Origin: Dastarcus helophoroides
Taxonomy: Eukaryota > Arthropoda > Insecta > Coleoptera > Bothrideridae
Direction of reading: 5' to 3'
NCBI GenBank assembly: GCA_028583605.1
Contig: CM053326.1
Coordinates: 29,867,431-29,931,430, forward strand
DNA length: 64,000 nucleotides
Shown here: positions 1 to 18,900 of the stretch, one piece after another
Layout: every line of letters starts with the position of its first letter
Numbering within the stretch: position 1 is the first letter of the stretch
Notes under the pieces: model-generated
Seen by the model: only the letters and a program-made list of their open reading frames with translations
Told to the model about the DNA's origin: nothing
The model's database searches: none
Made by a program: the position numbers and the translations under genes

Positions 1-780
1 AGGCTAATGAAGCTTTTTCGTAATTTGCAGAATTTAGTTCGAACGAATTTTATTTCAGTCTTTGTCGTCAAATAAACTGGATCATTTTTATCCGTGCAAT
101 TTTTTATTATCGGACTTCTCTCAAACTTGTAGAAATTGTATATAATTCCAATTCAACTCTTGTATGGTGGATGAATTTGATTGATTTTGTCCATATTACT
201 TGTGATATGAAAGCACATGTTTTATTTTTTAAACAGTATTATCTGAAAGATGTAATCTTATGGTTTTTATAACAAGAGGCCGAATCTCTATCTGACTGAA
301 TTTTTGTGTGAAGTTATTCGTTTTTATGTGCTTAGGAATATCCATCTCTACGTACCGATAAAAAACACTGTAACATGTTTACATTATTAAATGATACATC
401 AGAATAAAATGCATTTAATGTACTTTTTACTACTATTATTATCACTCGCTCTTATCTTAACCCCAAACGAAGTTTACCAGCAAAGTTATGTTTTCCGTTT
501 ATTCCTAGTATGATTGCAATAATTTGAAGGGCCTGAAACCCTAATATTGACTCTTGATACATACGAAACATTAATATATCTTTACATTTTCAGTATATTT
601 GTTTGTAAAAAATATACATTGGGTCGCAAGTTGTCCTTTCCCTAATCAATTTGAGCATAATTTTGATCTGTCCTCAATTTGGACAATTCCATTTTTATTT
701 TATGCTTGTATTTTTTATTTATTTCATTTATCGCTTTGTGTAAGATTTGTTAGAATTACTGAAAAGTAGAATATTACAAT
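1..780. other. AT-rich intergenic DNA, no gene recognised
   Basis: I see no ORF with protein-family resemblance and no terminal repeats in this stretch on either strand. Confidence 0.5.
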
Positions 781-1015
781 CCAGTGACCAAAACGACATT
801 TATTTTCAAAAGCCAAAATTTTGACAAAAAGTCTAAACTTCGATGTTAAAACTTATTTCAAAAAAGTTCAAAATTCATAAGATCATTTTTGAGGAGAAAA
901 GCTTGATGTTTGAGGATTTAAGATCGAAATTTTGAAAATGAAGAGTCAAAAGATAACAAAATTTTTTTGAAAAAGTAGTTCAAAGTTTCAGCCAAAATCG
1001 TTTTTAGAAAGTTAT
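781..1015. repeat. AT-rich degenerate array (purine-rich on + strand)
   Basis: This is a short block of the array that recurs throughout the window. A-rich runs alternate with words such as AAAATTTTGAC and CAAAATTC. On the + strand it is in the purine-rich orientation, the reverse complement of the T-rich version at 16.3-17.9 kb. Confidence 0.6.
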
Positions 1016-2107
1016 TTTCTTTCACGATTTAAATTAATGAAATACAGTCACAAAATAGCAGATTGTTTTAAGGTCTTCGAGTGGTTTTATATAAAAATCA
1101 CCAGGTTTTTCCCTTTGGTTGGTTTGTTACGATAGTAGTTCAAATGTACCAAAACCTTTCAGTTGTCAATCACTGATTACCTATTTAAGATATAGATAAA
1201 TCTCCATAAGAGTAGGCCAAGAAGACTAGTGTTCTTGGAGTAGGCTCTGGACTTCTAATTTTGTGGTGGCAACAAGAACCAGTAATATTTAGACATGGTT
1301 GTGTGGCACCAGTATCAGTACCAATTCTTAAAGGTGTTCTGTGTTCTTAAAATCCTAACCTAAATATCATTAAATATTTTGATTTGTTGTCCCTTGTTTT
1401 GAGAGTGACTTTTATATTTAATGTCAATTTCTACTAAAAATTATTAAATTTTAAATAATAGTAGCAAACATAATATGGGAAACATTTATTCCGATTATTT
1501 CTGCCAAACAACACCTGAAATATAGGCAACATATTAATTATCAAAATGTTTACGCGTTAAGCCGGTAAAGCCAGCTTTGTTTCTAGTGATTTTTTAGTAA
1601 CTTCTAAAGGTTAATTTAATACTTCATGGCCTACTGTTATGTAAATTTATCCGAAACAGACTATATGTTTAAAAATAACAAATTTTCACAGTAAGTTCAT
1701 GACTGTTTGAAGAGTATGTATTTTTTATATACAATAATTATCCACTGATTGATTACATATTCAATCAACGTATTACCTTACATGTGGCAACATTGATCGA
1801 ACCTACAGAATAAATGCCAATAGTGACTGACATACGTCAACTGTCACAATTCAAAGTGAGGTTTGGTTGACCTTGGCGCTGGCGCACAAAGTTTACTTTT
1901 AATCAATAATTTTAATTTAAGTTGAATTCCATTTAAAATTCAGAAACACACCGGCGATACCAAACCCAATACTGTCGTGAGATACAATTTTAACCAAATG
2001 ACAACGTATATTTTATCAAATTTCTGGGTATAATCAACACGTGGGTTTGTTTATATTCGTGGGACAGGTTTTCGGGTCTTATTGTGTTAACGTACAACAA
2101 CAGAAGC
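1016..2107. other. Intergenic region upstream of PRMT3; probable promoter and 5' UTR in its last few hundred bases
   Basis: No coding feature is recognised. The last 250 bases before the PRMT3 ATG are less AT-rich and contain CpGs, as is common near insect housekeeping promoters. No TATA box or initiator can be assigned with confidence. Confidence 0.35.
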
Positions 2108-6879
<4,772 letters not shown>

Positions 6880-6919
6880 AATATTTGGAATAATTCATTT
6901 TGTATTAATTAAAAGTTTT

Positions 6920-6925
6920 AATAAA
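6920..6925 (+). terminator. PRMT3 polyadenylation signal AATAAA
   Basis: A canonical AATAAA lies 41 bp after the PRMT3 stop codon. It is the only such hexamer on the + strand between the two convergent stop codons. Confidence 0.55.
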
Positions 6926-6962
6926 AACCTGTACCTAAATCGAGTACTTAAATTAACCATAA

Positions 6963-6968
6963 TTTATT
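6963..6968 (-). terminator. Candidate polyadenylation signal of the GH27 gene
   Basis: AATAAA on the - strand lies 7 bp past the GH27 stop codon. If used, the two convergent transcripts have 3' UTRs that meet or overlap within about 100 bp. Confidence 0.4.
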
Positions 6969-6974
6969 TACAAT

Positions 6975-9900
6975 CTAAAATCCATTATTTCTAACTCTAA
7001 ATACGTCATTTAATGGATTGTACACAGTCCTTTGGGTGGTATAGAATGGTAGCCTTCTGTTGTAGTCTGACTGGACGTCGGCGCGAAGGATTACAACACC
7101 TGAAACGAACAAATTTGTATTCTTTTTCTCTCGTTGGTTAACCAGTAAACTTACCTGAGGGGTTGACTTTGACTTTAATTTTGGTTTGTGAAGAGAGAAC
7201 GCCATAATCGACATCTTCATATAAGTCCTAGAAAAATAACACTGTGATTAGCTTGTTTTAAAATTTCACATAATGCAGTCAAAAGCTAAACGAATATTCA
7301 GAAAATATAGTAATTTTTGCAAAAATGATCAATCTCATAAGAAAAAAGGACAAATTTTAAGACAAACTGTCAATATTTTGAGAGAAACTAATTTTGAAAA
7401 AAATTAAATTTGAAATGAATCATCACATCATTTTAAATATGGAGCTTAAAGTAGATTCGAGATTAAGGTCGAAAAGTTGGCAAATGTAAAAAATTTAGAA
7501 GTTTAATTAAAAATTGCAAACTTCGATTTTAAAATCAACATTTAGAGATGTAATAAAAATCTAAAATTTAAGTAAACTTAAAATTTCTAATTAAAGGCAT
7601 TTTTATTAAGACTGATCTCAAAGTTTTGAAATTTTTGTAAGCTGGACTTTAATTTCAAAATGTCTACATTCATTCGAGTTTTTGATTTTATTTCATAGTA
7701 AAAAAATATATAGAAATCTCAAATTTGAACTTGAAAATCTAAAAAGGTCAACAATTCAAAAAAAAAGAATCAAAATTTTGAAAAAAGTATTGTTTCAGAA
7801 AACCCGGCATTGAATTTTCTCAAAACTAACTTAGCAGTAAATTTTGATTAAAATAATAGTCAACATTTCTAAAAACATAATTTATATACATCACATTTTG
7901 AAATAAAAGTTGTAATTTCGAAGTTGTATTTTCAAAAAGGCGTCTTTCAGAAAAATATAACTTAAGAAAAATGCCGGCATTTCAAAAAAGACGATTTTTG
8001 AAATTTTCTTTCAAAAAGTAAAATTTTGAGAATCAATTTGAAATTTTGAGAATAAATTCGAAATTTCGAAAAAGATGAATTTCGATAAAAGAGTCATTTC
8101 TAGAAATGTTGAATATCAAAATTTCAGATAATAATCCAAACTTTAACTTTTAAAAAAGCCACCTAGTAAAAATTTCTCGAAATTCAGATTCCACAAGGTC
8201 AACATTTTCAGAGAATATCACTGTTCAGAAAAAAGGGAAAATCTCAAAAGAAAACGATCGAATTTTGGGGAAGAACGTCGAAATCGAGAAAAAATTCGAC
8301 ATTTTCCAGAAGTCGATTTAAAGAAAAAACGTCGAATTTTGCGGATAAAGTCGAAACGCAATAAAAATTTAAAAACTAGTCGAAATTCCAAGAAAAAGTC
8401 AAATTTGGAAATCAATGGAATTTTTGCAGACATCCAAGGAGCCGATTTTTCTTAATAAAGTTGAAATTAAAAAAAAGGAAATTTTGAAGGAAAATAGTGG
8501 AAATTCGGAAAAAAGACAAATTTCGATGAAATTAGAAAATTTTGAATGTAAACTTTTAAGAAAATACGGTTAAAATTTGAGAATACTCCTTCTGAAGACG
8601 AATTTTGAAAAAAATCAAAATTTTGAGAAAAAGACAAATTTTAAGGAAAAAGTTAAGATAAAGCCGTATTTCGAAAATAGATTGATTTAAAAAAAAATAT
8701 TAAAATTTCCAAATTAAAGACGAATTTCGAGAAAAAAATCGAAATGTTAAAAGCAAAACTAATTATAAAAAAAGAAGCGAAAATTTTAGAAACATCGAGG
8801 TTTAAAAAAAGATCGAAATAACGAGAAAAAGATTAAATTTTCAAGGACAAATTTATTAAAAATTCAAAATTGCTCAGTAAAATTTTATCAAAATTTCGAA
8901 AACTGGGTGAATTTTGAGAAAAAGTCGAAATTTGTTCTTTGAATATTTATTTTATTTTAAGTGTTTAAACCAGAGGGAGACGAGGGCTTCGCCCTATCCA
9001 ATATAGAAACGATTTTTTCCTTTTGTAGGGGCCGTTATTGCCGTTATTGCGTTTGTTCGAGTCTGTCAGCATTATATATCTCGGCCTTTATAGCCAGGCT
9101 CAGCATCTGACCTACACTCAGGGCCGGTCCAAGGCATGATGCAAGTGATGCCTAGCATCAGGGCGCCACTGTAAGGAGGCGCCTTACAAATTTATCTTTA
9201 AGAATAAAATATAGACAGTTTATTACGACCAATTTTCAAATACAAACATAAATTAGGAGTGAGGTCATTTCTCGGATAAATATTCCAAATTTCAAAATTA
9301 TGATGTCGACAAAATATGAATGAAATATATAATTTAGTTGATGCTTTGTTAAACTTTCCACTGCGCACTTTTATGGCATCTTTTCGTTACGCCAGGTGAG
9401 GGTGATAATGGTCAACGAGAGAAAGGTATTCTTTAAGTTATAAAAATTTATTAATTCTGTGAAATTCAGAAAAAAGCACAATACACCATATCACCGTTTC
9501 GCCTTAGTTCCGAGCCGAGTAGGTACTAATTTTTTTAGTTTTTCATTGTGTCTTTGAGGAAGAAAAAAAAAGCAATTCCGGTACATTGCTAAAACTGTCC
9601 ACTTTACAACCACCCTATTCTCGCATATGACAACTTATGTTTTATTGTAACTCACAAAAAACTTTAAAAAGTGTTTTATTTTAGTTTTCCCCCAACATAT
9701 ATTACTCGTGCCTCGGGTTAACTTAGCAATCCGTATAATATTGGGGTTCCGTGCCTTAAATAGGAAAAAACGGAACCTTTATAATCTCACTTTGGTGCCC
9801 GTCCGTCCGTTTGTCACAAAGAGTTTTTTCTCGAAAACTATGTAACGTAGAAATTTCAATTTTTGCACATCGTTAGTTCTCGATGATTCACGCAAACACC

Positions 9901-12900
9901 GCCAGCCAACTATTAAAAAAAGAAAATATTTTATAATAAAATGGGAAGGTTAATTTGGTCTCCAAAAAAATCAAGCTTTAGTTAAGATATCGTGTGAGAT
10001 AGCAATTGAAAGAGCTACCTCTAAGGATCCTAAAATATTTTTTTATAATTTTCAGTTCAACCGTCTTAAAGATATAGCTCAGAACGTGTCAGAAATGACC
10101 TATACTCGTTGGTTTCTACAGATGAAATTTAAAATTTAATAGTGGTAGTAGATATTGAGCCACAGATTATCGAAAAAGTGCAGTTTTTTTCGATATCGTT
10201 ACAATTGCTGAGAAAAAAAATATTTTATGGAAAAATAGGTGCTCGCATTCCAAGGCTCTTTAACCCAAATAGTAATAATTTTTTCAAATAAAAAACTTGA
10301 TTTAGCTGAAGAATAGAACGCAGATCAAATTTGTCTTTTACATTATTTGAGATGAATATTTTTGGAGTTGGCACTAGTTTATTAAATTGCTCGAAACGTA
10401 GTCATTGCGGTTGCCGTTTAAATGTGTTAGTCATCGACTTATTGCGAATCGCGCATGAATGGTTTTTACATGACATTATCATCACAGTTATCAGTTCCAT
10501 AAATATTGAGATTCATTGTAGAAACTAGTGTGTATGTCTGAAATTTGACAATTTATAACACAATTATAACACAATATATATATATATATATATAACACAA
10601 GAAAACTTGGATAACTTGGATTGACTGTTCAGTGTAGTAATTGGTAAGGAACCCTAATTGTGCGAGCCCAACTCACTTTTGGTTGAATTTTTTAATTATA
10701 CTTAAGAAAAGTTCTGCAAAATTTTCGCAATTTCTCCTAGTAATTTTTTGAGAAAATGTATCATAATACCTTATGGCTGTTGTGTTGTTAACAATTTATT
10801 TATTATGACAGTAAACATGTTTATAGTGTGTAGTATACTAGGTGTAATTATTACTTGTGTATTTTTTATGTTAATTAACCAAATTATATTTTATAGGCTT
10901 GGTTCTCTATGTAAATTTTTATTACTCGAAAATTAACCCTAATGCTGCCTTTAAAAATATTGGGAGAGGGGCGCTATAAAAGAAGTTCGCATCAGGGCGC
11001 CGACAACCCCAGGGCCGGCCCTGCCTACACTTATTCCTTCCAGTTTCCAGATCTTCCGGTCGTAATGTTTCTTTTCCAGTCAAATTATATCTGTATCGTT
11101 TTCAGCTAAGTTGAGTTTAATCAGGTGTTCTTTAAAGTTCTCGTGGCCAGTGAGTAGACATAGTGCTTCGCTTAGTCTGCTTTTATTCATTGCAGTAAGT
11201 GCTTTAGCCCTTGGTTGCAAGGAAGGAGACGGTTATTGTCAAAAAAAGTTGGAATTTCCAGCAAATTGGATTTAAAAAAAGCTGCTGAAATTTCCAAAGG
11301 AAATTTTCCAAGAATTTTTGATCTTATACAAAAGTTGAAAATTTTCAGAAAATATTTTTCAAAATTTTAATTTTTGGGAAGACGAATTTTAAAAATGATC
11401 CGACAAATTTTCAAAAAGAGGCACATTTTGATAAAGTAACCGAAATTGATATCGGATTTTAAGAAGCGCCGAAATTTTCAGAAAAAGTCGAATTTTGAGG
11501 AACAGTGCAATTTCGAGAAAAAAAAGAAGTAACGAAGAATTTTTAGTAAAATTTTTAAATTTTAAGAAAGCCAGATTTTGATAATAGAAATTGAATTGTA
11601 AAAACAAATTGGAAATTGTAAAAAAAGACAAATGTTGTAAAAAAAGACGAATTTTGAGAAAATAGTCGATATTTAGAGAAAATGTCAAAATTTCAAGGAA
11701 GGACGAATTTTGAAAAAGTGGTAAAAGTCCCCCTAGTTGAATATAAATTTTCGATTGATTGCTTGTACTATACCCTGCCTAATGCTAGCTATGAAAACAT
11801 TAATATGTTATTAACTTTTTGTTTTGTAGAAAGGAACCAAAGCACTTGGATTCCTTGTGCAGAATTTTTACTTGTCGAACGCACTCAGCTGAATGGTTCT
11901 TCTTGTGTTAGGTTTTAAAATGAGACCTGGTTCTTTTTTACAGCAGTGAAAATTATCGTATATGCACTTTTTATGAAAATTACTTTTTTTTTAACTATCT
12001 GAAGGGAATTCTGGGTTTCTTTCTTGTCGAAAAATAACGCAATAATATAATTTTTTTTTCAATATCTTTTTTCTAAATATAATATCTTTTATGTGCACTC
12101 AATATAAAAATGTCAGTGGTAAAATCTTCTATGTGATTATTTTATTATCATTATTATAGATCAATTCATTTCAGATGGTAAGAATATAAGTGATATAAAT
12201 TAAAATAATAAAGCGCAAACGCATAACAAAAAATGTCAAATTGTAGACAAAAGACAGCAGACTCATCGAAAAATGAAAGAATGGCTAAAATTACTGTCGA
12301 CGGTTCCTAGTTACTACTGTAGAAGCACCAATACCTGCACATATATGGAATCAATTTTAGGTCCTTTTCTCACATGAATAATGTGTTTAAAGAATTGGGT
12401 AAACAAAATTCAATAAAAGATTTCAAGAATATTCTTCTTGGATATTTTAAAAAAATCAGAATATTCAGATACACTATCCTCCCAAAGACCAATTCGACAT
12501 CTGGTTATTAAGTAAAAATGGTTAGTCAAGATGTGTATGACACGAAAAATGATGCTAGAGATGCTAAGAACATGGCCAAGAGTGAAGCTAATGAAAATCA
12601 TTTAGTACTGACCATGGACCTTCAAGTGTGCTGTTTTGTTCGAAAATTGAGGCTTCCTCGATATATTATTACAAACAAAAGTTGCAACTACATAATTTTA
12701 CAATTTTAGTTCTAAATAATAAAGATGTAACGCTGTATGTATGGGTATGCATCAAACGGTGGTGTGATTTCTAATGAATTCACTAATTGTATCATCATCA
12801 TTGTATCTTATATTTATAAAATTAGCGTGTTTACGATAATATCTGATGGATGTAACTATCAAAATAGAAACAGAGCATTAGCTAATGTGCTAAGAAATTT

Positions 12901-15900
12901 GGAAAGTGAGAAAAATTTAATCATTCGATAGTTATTTCTTGAGATAGAACTTACAATGATGGAATGTGATAATGACAAGGCTACACTAGAAAAATACTTT
13001 ATTTCGCCTCTGAACTCTCCTAATGATTACGTAGCCCACCTTTTAAAACAACCATATAATGTAAAAATTTTGAATTACTCCTTTCAAAATTACATCTAAT
13101 GACTAATATCCAGTCATTGCGATCTGGAAAAAAAACAGCAGACCCACATGTTACTGACATAAGAGCAATAGAGTATCGTCCTAATGGAGATATTTTATAC
13201 AAAACTTGACATACTATATAGCCATTATGAATTGTTGACGCAAAGAAAAGTAAATGTAAACGAAGTGCAAAGGCCAGTCTAGCTTTATGAAAGACCTGTT
13301 CTCATAAGTGAATCAAAATGGAAATGTGTAAAAGAATTGAAAAAAATTGTTAGAAAAAGATCAGTATAGTTTTAGTGACAATATTCCATTTCAATTTCAA
13401 ACCGATAAAAATAATAAAAAAGATAGAAATAAAAAGTAAGCTACTGTAAATATAATTTTGTTAAGAAGTAAGTTTTTTAAACCACTTATGTGCACATATT
13501 TAAAAATTGTAAAAGCTTTCATGTGTTATATGTTACCCGAAATATAAAATTTTGTCTATAAATCATAAACAGTTGTTTTATAGGTACATAAACATATCAT
13601 TATAATACCAGATTTAAAAGAAAAATGGTCTATCTTTTCATTTCGAAAAAAATATGTTTTTTGTTTCCCTGTAAAATTGACTTTTTAACACATAGAAGCT
13701 TTTTTCACGGTAGCGACGATATGCTAAAAATCTACTATTTAAGAATTTGTGGGCTTGGTTCCTTTCTGCAAAAAGCCGTCGAATGAGCATTTTATTTGTT
13801 AGACATTTTTGGGTCAGAACTTATAGTTACACAAATGAGGAATAATAAGCGAGTAATAAGAATCATTCTTGCATATTTCGAAACTTCGTAATTTGTCTGG
13901 TATTAGCGGAAAACGTATAATTATTTTAGACTTTCTCGCATAATGCTATTGCGTTCAAAAATTTACATCCATCGACATATCGCTAAAAGCCTTGCGCAAT
14001 GCGAAAGAAGTAAGACACCCAATATTTACATTTTTCTACGTAATTTCACGCGACAGTAACCCGCTGAAACTTCCACTTTCAAAACTATTTCCTTGAAAGG
14101 AGTGATTTTCCTGCGACAAGGTCGGGTCAAAGTCAATATCGTCAGTTTAAAACTCACCATGCATAGGGAATTGGTGCAGTAACGAGCCGCTCAATTAACA
14201 GAGGTGCATAATGCGTAATAACGTCGGTACAATGAGCAATTGTTTGCCTTAAGTGGGTTAGTGTGTGTAAATAAGAGCATAAAAAAGCGACGTACCTCGA
14301 CCCGATATCCTGTGGGTGATGTCAGTCCTAATTCCTTTAATGTGACTGCAACATCAGAAGGCGTACCGTCCGTCCTTCTGTTGACAAACGCTATGGCATA
14401 CGAGAAGTAATTCTGGTAGAGCGGCGTTATCGGCCTTGACCAGATTTCAATTCCTTTGTGCTGAAACATAATTAAACAAATTGAGTGCATTTTTTATTTT
14501 CATCGAGAATATTATTTCATGGAAAAAAAACTGATCGTTTATATCTTTAAAATTACCACAAAATACAAAACTATCATTGAATTTTGCAGGCCCCATTGCT
14601 TAGCGCTGGTCCATCTTTGTCTATACATAAAGGAAATGACCCGCATGTAAAACCTATCAGCCCATATTTACACAACAGGAACTTTTAGGTTTATATTAGT
14701 GCATGGGTAAAGAAAGGCAAATAATAATGTTTATCTGTATTTGATTTCTATGAGGGCGTAGAGTAGGCATAAATTAAAAAAATATAAACTTATCACATTC
14801 CTGTCGAAAATTCAACTTTAAAAATTGAAATTGTCCCCTGAAACCAACAAAGATAAAAAAACACAACAAAGGTTGCTCTGACGAGTTTCGATAGCCAAGC
14901 TATCATCTTCTGAGGATACTTTAAACTCAAAATTTCTCTCTTTTTATCAAAAATTTAAATTATTTCTCAACATTTCAACTTTGAACCCAAAATATCGGTT
15001 TTAATTTCCAAATTAAAACCTTAAAACTCAAAATGTTGATTTTAATTGCAATACGAAACTACTTTTCCTTGTTGATTTTTTGATTTTTCAAAAATTTCCA
15101 CTGAAAACTTCGAAATTTCGATCTTAATTTCCAAAAGATTTTAAGCTCAAACTTTTAATTTAAAGCGCAAATTTTTGATTTTAATTTCGAGATCTTCACC
15201 TTCTCAAAATTTTGATTGTGAACTTGCAATTTCGACTTTTACTCGAAATGTCAATTTCACTCTCCAGATATCGAATTTAATTTCTCTGATTCGATTTTAA
15301 ACTCGAAACTTCGAGAAACATGCTTTTCATTAGAATTAGAGATTTCAAATTTTCGTAAAATTTCGACTTTAGGGGACGTTCATAAATTACGAGTTGTTTA
15401 ATCCCTGCTCCTTCCCCCTTGCAGAGATTTTGTGATTTAAATGGACCTCTTACAAAGTCCCTTAGAATTCTTGGGCATGGGGCCAACTATGAGGTTCGGG
15501 CTCCTTGTGTTCTGTGCAGGGCATCGAAACACTATTTTTTTTGTTCCGGTTTTCGGTTTTCGTTCCGGGAAAAAAATCATGTCCGTTCCGGTTTTCGTTC
15601 CGACAAAGATAGCGGTTTTTTCCGGTTTTCGGTTCAGTTCCGGGTGATTTTTTTTTTTTAATGTTTTAAATGTTTTTATTTAAATTCATTTTCTAACATA
15701 ATTCAGGAAATGTGCTCTCCCTTTTTTTTAATATAACAGCATACAACTACTATGGTAATGCTTAAAATGTGAAGAAAATATTTTTCGATTTTTCGAGTTT
15801 AAAAAATTCAGGTTGAAACTCTGGATTATGGGTTCATTTTGGGTTCAAACTTCAAAAAAACCTCGGACTTTATAAAAAAAAATAGCTGATACCCGCGTTT

Positions 15901-18900
15901 TCGCCTAGGGGAAAAAAGAAAAAGGATCCTTGTAAACTGTTACGGGCTTTATCGGATCGAATTGATTCACACGTGAATTGAAAATAATTCCCACTTTATT
16001 ACTAAACTAAACTTGGATCACCACAATTGAAGAATTAACTCACTTATTATTTACTTCTACTAACTCACTAATTACACTGACTCTAACTGACTGACTCGAG
16101 GAAAAGCTGACCGCCTTATATAGTTTTGGCATCCAGATTCTAGAACAATCCGGCAGATAAGGCTTATCGTTTGCCGAAATTTCGGGAACGCTTATCTGCC
16201 GTTTGCTTCGTTATCGCGGTCGCTTTCCTCTTATCAGATCATTCTAGAAACTTTTCTTATGTACTAAATTCTACAATTCTATTCTAAATTCTATTCCATC
16301 TATTTACATTGCGTTACAATACTTTTTGAAAGTTTCGACTTTTCTGAAGAATTCAATTTTTATTGAAAATTTTGACTTATTTCGAAAATATCGACAATAA
16401 AAACCACCACTTTTTCACAAAGTGGATTTTTTCTCATTCGACTTCCAAATTTTCGAAATTTTAACCTGATTTTGAAGTTTTCGACTTTTTTTTCAAAATT
16501 TTGATTTTTTTGAATATTCCAAATTCCTCAAAATTCTGTCTTATTTGATTGGTTTTAATTTTTTGAATACTTTATTTTTATAACTTTTGTTCTTGTTAAA
16601 GATTATATATTTGGAAAATTTCAAATTTTTTTGAATATTTGGAATTGATCTCGAAGCTTGAATGTTCTCGAGTGTTTGTTTTTTTTATTCAACTTTTTTT
16701 CAATTTACACTTTTTCGCAAAATTCTGACTTTCTAAAAATGATTACTTTTTGAAAAGTCTGCCTTCGATTTTTATTGAAAAGCCTTAAAAATTTTTCGAT
16801 TTCTTTAAAGCATTTCGTCATTATATTTTGAAAAATTTGAAATTCAAATGTTCTTTTTTTAGGTTCCACTTTTTTTAAATGTTTATTTATTTTATTAATA
16901 GCAAGGCTTTTTCAGTTTGACCTTTCTCTGGAATTTTAATTTATTTTCCAAATTCTAAATTTTTTGAAAATCGTTATACATAATTTCGATCTTTTCTGCA
17001 AATTGTTATTTTTTTTTTCAAAATTTTGTTTTTTTCCGTGAATTTAATGATGTTGACAAACTGACTTTTAAAAACTTCTACCATGTTTCTTAAAATTTTT
17101 GACGTTGGTCCAACTTTTGATAATTTCTTAGTTTTGATGTTTTTTGAAAACTGAGATTTTTTTTAAATTTCGACTTTTTCTCGAGGTTTCGGGTTTTATG
17201 TAGTAAACTAAACTTTTATTTGAAAAATTAGATTTTCCTTTAATTTTTGTTTTTTGAAAAATTAAATTTTCCTCAAAATTTCGACATTTTTAATATTTTC
17301 GAACCTTTTTCAGAATTTAGACCTTTTTTTGAAAATTTCGACCTTTTATCATCAAAATTTCGACTTTTTCTCGAAGCCGTAACTTTTTCAGAATTTGATT
17401 TTTTGGAAAATTGCATTTTTTCGAAATTTTGACTTCTTGTAAAAAAATTGACAACACAAAGTTTTTTTTCTCAAAATTTTGGATTTTTTATATTATTTTG
17501 TTGAAACATTATTTTTTGACAACCTTTATCTTTTTTTGAAAATCCCCACTTTAGCTATTTCTTGAAGTTTTATCTTCTTTTCTTGATAACTCCGACTTTG
17601 TCCCGAAAATTTTCACTCGTTTTAAAATTGTAACTTTTTGAAATATTTGAATTTTATTAGGATTTTAATCCGTTTTGAACATTTTTACCTTTTATCATCA
17701 AAATTGGTACTTTTTTCGAAGTTAAATATAGCTTCATTCAAAATTTAAAGTTTTTTTCGAAATTTCCATTTTTGTTCAAAAGTTCGAGTTTTTGTGATAA
17801 CTTCAATATTTTTTCAAAATTCGCCCGTTCCAGAAATTTTTTAATTTTGCTGATAAATCCGAATTACCAATTTTTAAATTTTGAACGAATTCTACAAAAC
17901 GAATTTAAGGCTTAACTAAAATTCGATTTTAAAGCTGCCTAAATTCAAAACAATCTGAAAAAAAAATCGCAGTTTCGAGGCTAAAGTCGAATTTTTAAGA
18001 AATAAGCCAAATATAGCGTAAACAAAGCCAGATAAAAATTGGTAGTTTAAATTAGACATTTTCTAACATGTCATCGTTTCAATTTCAAGATCTCGGCTTT
18101 AAATTGAAATATGAATGTTGTATTTTTCTCTTGAAATTTTGACTGAAATTCCTTATTTCTAGTAAAAATTAGAAATAGCGAGATTTTATCGCAAAATTTG
18201 AGAAAAAAAGCCAAATCCAGAAATTTTCGGAAGTTTTATGAAGTCGGCATCGTAAAACAATCATTAGAATTTGAAATATCGAGAAAAAAATTGGCATATT
18301 GAAAGTAAAGAGAAATTTGAAGGTAAAAATTCAAGAAAACTCGAAATTTTAATAATAACTTCAGAAAATAGGGGTATCAGATTACAAAAGGGAAAATCCA
18401 AATTTGAGAAAAAACCAAATTTTGAGTGCTTGTTCTGAAGAAAAAGTTGTAATTTTCGGAAAAATTCGCATTTGCAAATAAAATTGCCAGGAAACTGTGT
18501 TTCAATGAAAAAGACTCCACTGCTCGAGTCTATATTTACAATAGCACATACAATTTTTATTTTAAACTCGAAATTTTAGTGAAAGAAAAGAAATGTTTCG
18601 GAAAAAGGTCCAAATTTCAAAAAAGAGCCAAAAATGTTGAAAAAAGAATATTCAAGTTATACAACTTAAAATTCAATTTGGCTTGAAATTTTGAGAATAA
18701 AATGAATATTTTCTTAGAAAGGGTGGAAATTGTAAGTTTCTAATTGAACTTTCAAAAAATGTTATTTAAAGTAAATTCGTAGTTTTGAGATGAAAGTTGC
18801 ACGAATTTGTGTAAAGTTTTGAAAAGGAAATTTCTAAAAAAATCCCAAACTTTAGTGTAAAGTAAAAATTATTTTAAAAACATACAAATTCAACGAACCG

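Larger units (their letters stand above)
9000..11235 (-). pseudogene. Non-LTR retrotransposon C-terminal fragment (RNase H end), split by a hAT-like element
   Basis: Reading the - strand from 11235 gives RAKALTAMNKSRLSEALCLL, then TGHENFKEHLIKLNLAEN. This matches the C-terminal part of the RNase H domain of R1/Jockey-type ORF2 proteins. The usual CR.C...E zinc-knuckle that should follow is lost. The frame resumes on the far side of the insertion (9118 down to about 9000: QMLSLAIKAEIYNADRLEQ). Removing the hAT-like element and one TSD copy restores one continuous frame with a single stop. It is a dead fragment. Confidence 0.55.

Noticed and set aside
14880..14905. B-box-like TTTCGATAGCC in the foldback family, suggesting a tRNA-derived SINE
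   Set aside because: It is one base longer than a B box, lacks an A box at proper distance, and is explained by hammerhead stem II plus GAAA on the other strand.
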